A stretch of DNA of 5,298 nucleotides from assembly GCA_023265735.1 (NCBI GenBank), contig JAHFSN010000181.1:1-5298 (forward strand), written 5' to 3'. This DNA is from Spirochaetaceae bacterium (GTDB lineage: Bacteria; Spirochaetota; Spirochaetia; JABEVK01). Position numbers and translations under genes: made by a program. Each line of letters starts with the position of its first letter. Positions within the stretch are counted from its first letter, which is position 1. Of this stretch, positions 1 to 4,743 are shown in pieces. The notes beneath the pieces were generated by a model. It searched no databases and was not told the DNA's origin. It worked only from the letters and a program-made list of their open reading frames with translations.

Positions 1-5
1 TGGGA

Positions 6-24
6 ACGGCTTGCGCCGTGTTTT
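6..24 (+). terminator. Weak candidate intrinsic terminator at the left edge
   Basis: ACGGC (6-10), loop TTGC and GCCGT (15-19) form a five-base stem followed by G and TTTT (21-24). If real, it would end a plus-strand gene lying left of the window. The stem and T-run are short, so chance is quite possible. The rest of 1-53, downstream of the membrane gene, holds nothing I can assign. Confidence 0.2.
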
Positions 25-53
25 GGATCTTCCTCCGATAATCGTCTTCCGCC

Positions 54-827
54 TTACCTGAGAAGCGTGATCTCTTCGGTCTTCCAGGTGACGAGCATAA
101 TCCCGGGGATGGCCAGGGCCGTGGCCCAGGGTCCGGTGATGACCGACACCCCCCAGCTTGCCAGGAAGAAGAGGGCTGCCGCAATTCGGGGACGAGCCTG
201 AACCGGTGCCCCGGGCCTCCGGGAGCCCAGCACAAAACTCACGGCCACGGTAACGATGAGGAGAAGGGAAACGAGCAGGGTCCCCGCGGCATCTCCTACC
301 GAGAACAGGAGATGATTCCGGGCCGACGTGGAATGAAGGGGAAGGATGACGGCCAGGAAGATTCCCGCCGCCACCGAGCCCGCCACCAAGTTGGCGTACT
401 TACGGTAGGTGAATTCGAAGGCGAAAAGGCTGGCGCAGAGGAGAAGAAACAGTCCCGTGAACCGGAACGCCCAAACGACCCGGGTGAGGAGCGCGGTCAT
501 GAACCACGACAGACCGTGGAAAGTGATCCAGGCCTGGAGGAGCAACAGGGCCTCCCCCGAGAGGGTGGCGAGAAAGAGAGTGAAGAAAAAGATCTCCGGA
601 GCGGTGGATTTCCGAAAGGCCCGGCGAAGGGGAAAGAACCCGACCAAGCCCACCAGCGGGGGAACGAGGGTCTCGAGGACCAACCGGAGCAGCGTTTCCC
701 CGCCGACGGCCGACTCCCACCCTTCCTGGGAGAGGAGAAGGAACGAAATCCATCCGTAGCCGATGGCCATCAGCGCGAGAACGCCGAAGGCCAGGACCAA
801 AAGGCCATTCCGAATGGACAGCGTCAT
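54..827 (-). CDS. Polytopic inner-membrane protein of unknown function
   Basis: This predicted 257-residue integral membrane protein matches no family I can name. Hydrophobic segments lie at about residues 9-32, 47-66, 79-100, 107-138 (long, perhaps two helices), 146-164, 175-200, 214-231 and 234-247, giving seven or eight helices. Short basic patches at 68-73 (RRAFRK), 141-143 (YRK) and 203-213 fit cytoplasmic loops. Distinctive stretches are PEIFFF at 77-82 and WAFRFTGLF at 119-127; no catalytic motif is visible. I chose the ATG at 827 because it puts one Arg just before the first helix. The frame is open further upstream to 1010, but that part is the antisense of the neighbouring secreted-protein gene and has no membrane character. 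An ATG at 845 (adding MFFNGP) is the main alternative. Neither start has a Shine-Dalgarno sequence. It is divergent from the DUF2259-like gene. That it is a real membrane protein is fairly sure; its role is unknown. Confidence 0.8.
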   Translation of the reverse strand: MTLSIRNGLLVLAFGVLALMAIGYGWISFLLLSQEGWESAVGGETLLRLVLETLVPPLVGLVGFFPLRRAFRKSTAPEIFFFTLFLATLSGEALLLLQAWITFHGLSWFMTALLTRVVWAFRFTGLFLLLCASLFAFEFTYRKYANLVAGSVAAGIFLAVILPLHSTSARNHLLFSVGDAAGTLLVSLLLIVTVAVSFVLGSRRPGAPVQARPRIAAALFFLASWGVSVITGPWATALAIPGIMLVTWKTEEITLLR

Positions 828-921
828 GGGACCATTAAAAAACATTTCAGGATTCTTGCAAAGGCCCGATATTGGGAAGGAAGGTCTCGGCGATCCGACG
901 GTCCCCGGGGTAGGAGCATCG
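828..921. promoter_or_regulatory. Divergent intergenic region with candidate promoters
   Basis: This gap separates two divergent genes, so it should hold a promoter for each. It is visibly richer in A/T around 834-862 than the flanking genes. On the minus strand, TTGCAA (861-856) and TTTAAT (839-834) are 16 bases apart, and the second ends only six bases before the ATG at 827. Transcription would then begin at or next to the start codon. For the plus strand, GATATT (868-873) is the best -10 candidate, with no good -35. An imperfect palindrome at 865-876 (CCCGATATTGGG) overlaps it and could be an operator, but this is only a suggestion. All assignments are by eye. Confidence 0.4.
912..916 (+). 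promoter_or_regulatory. Shine-Dalgarno AGGAG for the DUF2259-like gene
   Basis: AGGAG lies five bases before the ATG at 922. It decides the start: the frame is open back to 763, but the residues upstream lack any signal-peptide character, while the protein begun at 922 has a textbook signal sequence. It is also the only convincing ribosome binding site in the window. Confidence 0.75.
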
Positions 922-1638
922 ATGAGAATACGCGTGACGACAATCCTAGTCGCCCTCCTGGCGTTTGGCGGCGCCACCGCTTCGTACGCTGGCGATGTGG
1001 CGGCGTTCAAGAACCTGGGATTTTCTCCCGACAGCCGCTACTTTCAGTTTGCGCAGTACGGCATCGATTCGAAAACGCAGAATCCTTGGGCCGAAACCTC
1101 CATCGTCGACGTGATCCGCAATGACTTCGTGACGGGGGGCGTCAACCGGTCGTCCTTTCCCGTCGGAATCACCCTGGGGGACGATGGTCTGAAGGCCCTG
1201 TTCGCCCACTTGGACAAGACGGCCGCCGAAAGGCGGAAGTGGAAGCTCGACTACCTGGAACAGGGTCGTCCCATCTACTTCCGCGTGACGGGCGAAGACA
1301 CGAATCAGGACTACGACAACCTGAAGGTCCTCGACTACAAGACGGGACGCCAGTACGTTGTGGCCCTCAAGAAGCTGATCTCTCCCAACGGGGCGACCAC
1401 GAGTTCGACGTTCTCCATCGACCTTGAGGTGAAGGACAAGGGCGGCCAAACCCTGGGAACCTACAAGGTCGGTACCCCGTCGCTGGTCCGGGCCGGTGTG
1501 CAGAACTACACCGTGGTCCAGATGATTCTATCGCCCAACGAAAGGTCCCTGGTTTTCGTGGTGGAGAAGGAAGAAAGCGACGGCCAAGGCGGCGTGAGCC
1601 TGCGCAACATGGTCGAAACCGTCACCCTCGTGAAGTGA
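922..1638 (+). CDS. Secreted DUF2259-like protein
   Basis: This 238-residue exported protein resembles the predicted secreted proteins of family DUF2259, recognised from memory of the N-terminal pattern. A signal peptide covers residues 1-23: MRIR, a hydrophobic core (VTTILVALLAFGGATA), then SYA before Gly24, so signal peptidase I probably cuts after Ala23 and frees the protein into the periplasm or medium. The mature N-terminus carries the family-like block FSPDSRYFQFAQYGID (34-49), followed by NPWAE (54-58) and DVIRNDFV (63-70). A second block, LSPNERSLVFVV (203-214), echoes the first and recalls TolB/PD40-type propeller blades (S-P-[DN]-x-[RG]-x-[LY]-x-F). There are no Cys residues and no obvious catalytic site. 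The function of the family is unknown. It is preceded by a good ribosome binding site and lies 48 bases before proS in the same direction. The gene call is secure; the family assignment is likely. Confidence 0.85.
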   Translation: MRIRVTTILVALLAFGGATASYAGDVAAFKNLGFSPDSRYFQFAQYGIDSKTQNPWAETSIVDVIRNDFVTGGVNRSSFPVGITLGDDGLKALFAHLDKTAAERRKWKLDYLEQGRPIYFRVTGEDTNQDYDNLKVLDYKTGRQYVVALKKLISPNGATTSSTFSIDLEVKDKGGQTLGTYKVGTPSLVRAGVQNYTVVQMILSPNERSLVFVVEKEESDGQGGVSLRNMVETVTLVK

Positions 1639-1647
1639 CCTTCAACC

Positions 1648-1677
1648 TTGCCTAAGGGCGGAATTTCGGGCTAGAAT
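1648..1677 (+). promoter_or_regulatory. Candidate promoter for proS, possibly leaderless
   Basis: TTGCCT (1648-1653, four of six consensus -35 bases) and TAGAAT (1672-1677, five of six consensus -10 bases) are 18 bases apart in the 48-base gap before proS. Only nine bases separate the -10 from the ATG at 1687, and no Shine-Dalgarno sequence is present in that interval. Transcription would therefore start within a few bases of the ATG. No intrinsic terminator is visible between the upstream gene and proS, so read-through may also supply transcripts. Read by eye, with no experimental support. Confidence 0.45.
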
Positions 1678-1686
1678 CGCGCCACT

Positions 1687-3123
1687 ATGGCCGAAAAGAT
1701 TACTCCCCGCTCTACTGACTATTCCCAGTGGTATATCGATATCGTCACCAACGCGAAGCTGGCCGACTACTCCCCCGTGAAGGGGTGCATGGTCATCCGG
1801 CCCCGGGGGTACGCCCTCTGGGAAAACATCCAGAAGGTCATGGACGCGAAGTTCAAGGCCACCGGTCACTCCAATGCGTATTTTCCCCTCCTCATTCCCG
1901 AAAGTTTCCTGAAAAAGGAAGCCGAGCACGTGGAGGGTTTCAGTCCCGAGCTCGCCGTGGTGACCATCGCCGGCGGTGAGAAGCTCGAGGAGCCCCTGGT
2001 GATCCGACCGACGTCGGAAACCATCATCTGGTCCATGTACAAGAAGTGGATCCAGAGCTACCGCGACCTGCCGCTCCTGATCAACCAATGGGCGAACGTT
2101 GTCCGGTGGGAGAAGCGGACGAGGCTCTTCCTGCGGACCACCGAATTCCTCTGGCAGGAGGGCCACACGGCCCACGCCACCTCCGCCGAAGCCCACGAAG
2201 AGACCCTGAAGATGCTGCAGGTCTACAAATCCTTCGTGGAAGAGTACATGGCCATCCCCATCCTGGACGGCGAAAAGACCGCCAGTGAAAAGTTTGCCGG
2301 CGCCGTCACCACGTACTCCATTGAGGCCATGATGCAGGACCGCAAGGCCCTCCAGGCCGGGACGAGCCACGACCTCGGACAGAACTTCGCCAAGGCCTTC
2401 GACGTGACCTTCCAAACCAAGGAAGGGACCCTTGACCACGTGTGGGCCACGAGCTGGGGCACGTCGACCCGGCTCATCGGAGCCCTGATCATGACCCACT
2501 CGGACGACAAGGGTCTGGTGGTCCCGCCCAAGCTGGCTCCCACCGAAGCCGTCGTGATTCCCATTTTCCGCAAGGACAACGTGGCCGAAGTGTCGGCGTA
2601 CGCCAAGGCCATCGGCGATGAACTGCGGGCCGCGGGCCTGAAGGTCGAGACCGATTTGGACGAGACGGCGTCGTCGGGCTGGAAGTTCGCCGAATGGGAA
2701 ATGGTCGGGGTGCCCGTGCGCATCGAGGCGGGCCCCAAAGACATGGAGAAGAACCAAGCCGTGCTGGTCCGCCGGGACACCGGCGAGAAGCTCTTTGTCG
2801 CCCGGGAAGAGATCCCCGCCAAGGTGAAGGAGCTTTTGGAGGCCATCCAGAAGAACCTCTTCGAAAGGGCCCTGAAGAACCGCCAGGACAACACATTCCA
2901 GCTCGACAGCTGGGCCGATTTCGTGAAGCTGATGGAAGGAGACGGAGGCTTCGTCGAGGCCGCCTGGTGCGGCAGTGCCCAGTGTGAAGCCGAAGTGAAA
3001 GAGGCCACGAAGGCCACTATCCGCAACCTCCCCTTCGCGTTGAAGGACAAACCCGTGAACAAGCCCTGCCTCAAGTGCGGCGCCCCTGGGCAGCACTGGG
3101 CGGTGTGGGCCAAGTCGTACTGA
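1687..3123 (+). CDS. proS: Prolyl-tRNA synthetase, archaeal/eukaryotic type
   Basis: This 478-residue class II aminoacyl-tRNA synthetase charges tRNA-Pro with proline using ATP in the cytoplasm. The catalytic core has motif 1 at about 37-71 (ending PLLIP), the proline-pocket TSE triad at 109-111 within IRPTSET, motif 2 at about 136-157 (VVRWEKRTRLFLRTTEF), a QAGTSHDLGQNFAKAFDV block at 223-240, and motif 3 at 257-271 with Arg262. The anticodon-binding domain runs from about 286 to 385. The C-terminal domain has four Cys at 428, 433, 461 and 464, spaced as a zinc site, and the chain ends in Ser-Tyr, as is usual for this type. The core runs from motif 2 to motif 3 without the large editing insertion of the typical bacterial enzyme, so any clearing of Ala-tRNA-Pro would need a separate protein. 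Length is normal for the type. The start lacks a Shine-Dalgarno sequence but has a -10-like hexamer nine bases upstream. The stop overlaps the next gene's start. Confidence 0.97.
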   Translation: MAEKITPRSTDYSQWYIDIVTNAKLADYSPVKGCMVIRPRGYALWENIQKVMDAKFKATGHSNAYFPLLIPESFLKKEAEHVEGFSPELAVVTIAGGEKLEEPLVIRPTSETIIWSMYKKWIQSYRDLPLLINQWANVVRWEKRTRLFLRTTEFLWQEGHTAHATSAEAHEETLKMLQVYKSFVEEYMAIPILDGEKTASEKFAGAVTTYSIEAMMQDRKALQAGTSHDLGQNFAKAFDVTFQTKEGTLDHVWATSWGTSTRLIGALIMTHSDDKGLVVPPKLAPTEAVVIPIFRKDNVAEVSAYAKAIGDELRAAGLKVETDLDETASSGWKFAEWEMVGVPVRIEAGPKDMEKNQAVLVRRDTGEKLFVAREEIPAKVKELLEAIQKNLFERALKNRQDNTFQLDSWADFVKLMEGDGGFVEAAWCGSAQCEAEVKEATKATIRNLPFALKDKPVNKPCLKCGAPGQHWAVWAKSY

Positions 3124-4082
3124 TGCTCCGCGCGGCCGGGCTGGTTCTGCTCGCGTGCCTGACTTGGGGATGCTCAGACGCCAAGGAAGTCAATGCCGCC
3201 TTTTCCCAAACCCGAGTCACGTGGTGGGTCTTTGATACCGGACGCATCGACGGCCTAAGGGCCCTGCCGGGCTTCGAGCAAGCCCAACGGGTCGTGTGGG
3301 CCCCCCGGACCCACGCGGTGAGGGCGACGGATATGGCCGAGGCGCCCGGCACCTCGGGGGCCGTCGCCGTGTCGCGGATGGGCCTGCTGCTCCTGGATGA
3401 CTCGACGGGGACCCTGGCGGCCACGCGCCCCGGGGCCCAGCTTCCCCTGACCGAGTACCAGACGGGCCGGATGTTCGTTTGGCAGAAGAAACTTTTCGTC
3501 ACCCTGAGCCAGGAGGCTCCTGCAGTCTTGCCTCCGGCGACCTTGGCTTGGTGGTCGCCGGGGCAAACCAGATTGGCGTTCTACCCTGTACCGTCCCAAA
3601 TCAAGGATCCCAGCCGACAGGTGATCGGCGTGATCCCCCCCGCGGAGGGGACGTCGAACGTGACCTTGGAATGGAAAACACCGCGGACCGAGGGGTGGTC
3701 GTACGAGCGGTCGTCGTTCAGTCTTGATGGCGGTATTGAGGCCTCGGCGACGAGCTCTGTCCCCGACGCCTCGCCGTTGGCTCCCGACTATGGCGTGCTG
3801 AAGGCCCGGCTCGCCGAACGAGTGGGTCTCAATGTACCGGTCCACCGAGCCCTGGGCACGGGGCCCCTCGCCCTCTACACCGATGCTGGTTGGGTTGCCG
3901 TAGGGAGAATCGCCGAAAAGCGGGCCCGCCTCTACAAGCTTCCCGACCTCGGGGTGGCCGGTCGCTACACGGGGGCCCTGGCCATGACCAAGGGATTCGT
4001 CTTCAGCTGGGAAGTGGGAGAGCGCGGGTACGTGGGAGCCGGAGGCCTCATCTACGTTCCGTTCGCCGTCCTAGCGCCCTGA
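3123..4082 (+). CDS. Putative lipoprotein of unknown function
   Basis: This 319-residue predicted lipoprotein is not one I recognise. The N-terminus has Arg3, a hydrophobic core (AAGLVLLACLTWG) and Cys17 as the likely lipidated residue. The residue before it is Gly, but Trp at -2 is unusual, and Cys12 (LLAC) is a second candidate. Ser18 at +2 would not retain it in the inner membrane under the E. coli rule. The mature part is rich in short beta-like stretches and aromatic residues: VTWWVFDTGR (32-41), MGLLLLDD (86-93), RMFVWQKKLFVTL (116-128), LAWWSPGQTRLAFYPV (141-156), WVAVGRI (257-263) and ALAMTKGFVFSW (285-296). This suggests an all-beta, perhaps propeller-like fold, which is inference. 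The frame is open 48 bases upstream, but the ATG at 3123 is preferred because it gives the signal sequence and makes a TGATG junction with proS, implying coupled translation. The barrel-like gene follows 25 bases later. Confidence 0.8.
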   Translation: MLRAAGLVLLACLTWGCSDAKEVNAAFSQTRVTWWVFDTGRIDGLRALPGFEQAQRVVWAPRTHAVRATDMAEAPGTSGAVAVSRMGLLLLDDSTGTLAATRPGAQLPLTEYQTGRMFVWQKKLFVTLSQEAPAVLPPATLAWWSPGQTRLAFYPVPSQIKDPSRQVIGVIPPAEGTSNVTLEWKTPRTEGWSYERSSFSLDGGIEASATSSVPDASPLAPDYGVLKARLAERVGLNVPVHRALGTGPLALYTDAGWVAVGRIAEKRARLYKLPDLGVAGRYTGALAMTKGFVFSWEVGERGYVGAGGLIYVPFAVLAP

Positions 4083-4090
4083 TCGGGCGC
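4074..4090 (+). other. GC-rich hairpin across the lipoprotein stop codon
   Basis: GCGCCC (4074-4079) and GGGCGC (4085-4090) form a perfect six-base stem with a five-base loop, TGATC, that contains the TGA stop of the lipoprotein gene (4080-4082). No T-run follows, so it is not a standard intrinsic terminator. It lies immediately before the candidate -10 of the barrel gene. It may slow or partly end transcription, or protect an mRNA end; chance in GC-rich DNA is also possible. Confidence 0.4.
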
Positions 4091-4091
4091 G

Positions 4092-4100
4092 TGGTAAACT
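4092..4100 (+). promoter_or_regulatory. Candidate extended -10 for the barrel-like gene
   Basis: TGG followed by TAAACT (4095-4100) fits an extended -10 element (TG-N plus a hexamer with four of six consensus bases). No -35 is apparent, which extended -10 promoters can tolerate. The hexamer ends seven bases before the ATG at 4108, and those seven bases hold no Shine-Dalgarno sequence, again suggesting a leaderless or near-leaderless transcript. The call is by eye and low in information. Confidence 0.35.
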
Positions 4101-4107
4101 GAACGCC

Positions 4108-4743
4108 ATGAAACGGGTTTCGTTCTGGGTGATGCTTCTCGCTCTGGCTCCCGCCTCGTGGGGTTTGACGATCTGGGGCGTCGACATCAACGGTGTCGAG
4201 GTCCAAAGTTCTTACTATTCCATCCTCAACGCCGTCGGGGACGGGGCTCCGGATCCCTTCGTGAATACCTTGGGTCTCTCCATTCCGTTTCGGTTCCAGG
4301 GCCACTGGCTCTTTCGTCCGGAGGCGCAGCTCTTCACGTTGGGCTATAAGTACGCCGACGGACGGGCGGTCCCCGAGAGTTCCATGTGGGACAACGTGAC
4401 GATTCTCAGTATTTTGATCAACCCAGCCTTCGGCTACGAGTTTCCCATCAACCCGACACTGACCGCCTCGGCGGAGGGAGGGCTGGCGTTCATCCTTCGG
4501 GTGCCGGTCTTTCTCAACGGAACCACGGCCGCCGACATGGCGGGACCGGTGACGGGTTGGCTCATGGCCGGCCGATTCATCTACCCCGACGTGGGAGGGG
4601 GATTGACCTGGCAATTCTCCCCTCTACTCGCCGCCAGTTTCCGCCTTCAGCTCTTCTACCCCATCTTCGATCTATGGGGAGGACTCCCCTGGTACGATGA
4701 GCTGACCTACGGTGCCACCCTAGGCATCCGGTTCACCTTCTGA
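4108..4743 (+). CDS. Small outer-membrane beta-barrel candidate
   Basis: This 211-residue protein is probably exported to the outer membrane. A signal peptide covers about residues 1-19 (MKR, a hydrophobic core WVMLLALAPA, then SWG before Leu20), although the exact cut is unclear. The mature chain alternates amphipathic beta stretches with polar turns: NTLGLSIPFRF (53-63), WLFRPEAQLFTLGYKY (67-82), TILSILINPAFGYEF (98-112), LTASAEGGLAFILRVPVF (118-135), GWLMAGRFIYPDVGGGLTWQF (150-170), LLAASFRLQLFYPIF (173-187) and LTYGATLGIRFTF (199-211). The last stretch ends in Phe with aromatic or hydrophobic residues at alternate positions, the classic signal read by the BamA assembly machinery. The size fits an 8-stranded barrel of about 190 mature residues. 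There are no Cys residues. Whether it is a pore, adhesin or structural barrel cannot be told. It follows the lipoprotein gene by 25 bases; its last 24 bases overlap the convergent reductase-like gene. Confidence 0.82.
   Translation: MKRVSFWVMLLALAPASWGLTIWGVDINGVEVQSSYYSILNAVGDGAPDPFVNTLGLSIPFRFQGHWLFRPEAQLFTLGYKYADGRAVPESSMWDNVTILSILINPAFGYEFPINPTLTASAEGGLAFILRVPVFLNGTTAADMAGPVTGWLMAGRFIYPDVGGGLTWQFSPLLAASFRLQLFYPIFDLWGGLPWYDELTYGATLGIRFTF

Noticed and set aside
1..53. Possible 3' end of a plus-strand gene, or a GGAGGAA ribosome binding site on the minus strand at about 28-34
   Set aside because: Several frames are open over this short stretch and no start codon follows the GGAGGAA at a normal distance. 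There is too little sequence to call a gene.
763..921. N-terminal extension of the DUF2259-like protein back to 763
   Set aside because: It would bury the signal peptide behind 53 basic residues and overlap the divergent membrane gene. The ATG at 922 has AGGAG at the right distance.
828..1010. N-terminal extension of the minus-strand membrane protein up to 1010
   Set aside because: The extra 61 residues lie antisense to the promoter region, ribosome binding site and signal peptide of the divergent gene and show no membrane or signal character.
312..1124. A 270-codon plus-strand open frame across the membrane-protein gene
   Set aside because: The translation is extremely rich in Glu, Arg, Gly and Gln with no hydrophobic core. 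It is the antisense of a transmembrane gene and runs into the signal-peptide region of the DUF2259-like gene in another frame.
1639..1686. Intrinsic terminator between the DUF2259-like gene and proS
   Set aside because: The best stem, CCTT with AAGG around 1646-1657, is four bases long and is followed by G-rich sequence rather than a T-run.
1642..3096. A 484-codon open frame on the minus strand, antisense to proS
   Set aside because: It mirrors almost the whole of proS, which is certain. Its translation is rich in Gly, His, Leu and Val with no family resemblance, as expected when a GC-rich gene with G/C third positions is read backwards.
3635..3641. A run of seven C in the lipoprotein gene as a phase-variation tract
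   Set aside because: Seven bases is short for a contingency locus, and similar runs of six occur at 3301-3306 and 1134-1139, as expected in GC-rich DNA. The frame is intact.
3255..3845. A 196-codon minus-strand open frame inside the lipoprotein gene
   Set aside because: Arg/Gly/Pro-rich shadow translation with no start signal or family likeness; the plus-strand frame has a signal sequence and a coupled start.
4048..4614. A 188-codon minus-strand open frame inside the barrel gene
   Set aside because: Its translation is polar, rich in His, Arg and Gly, and shows no motif, while the plus frame has a signal peptide and a barrel C-terminus.
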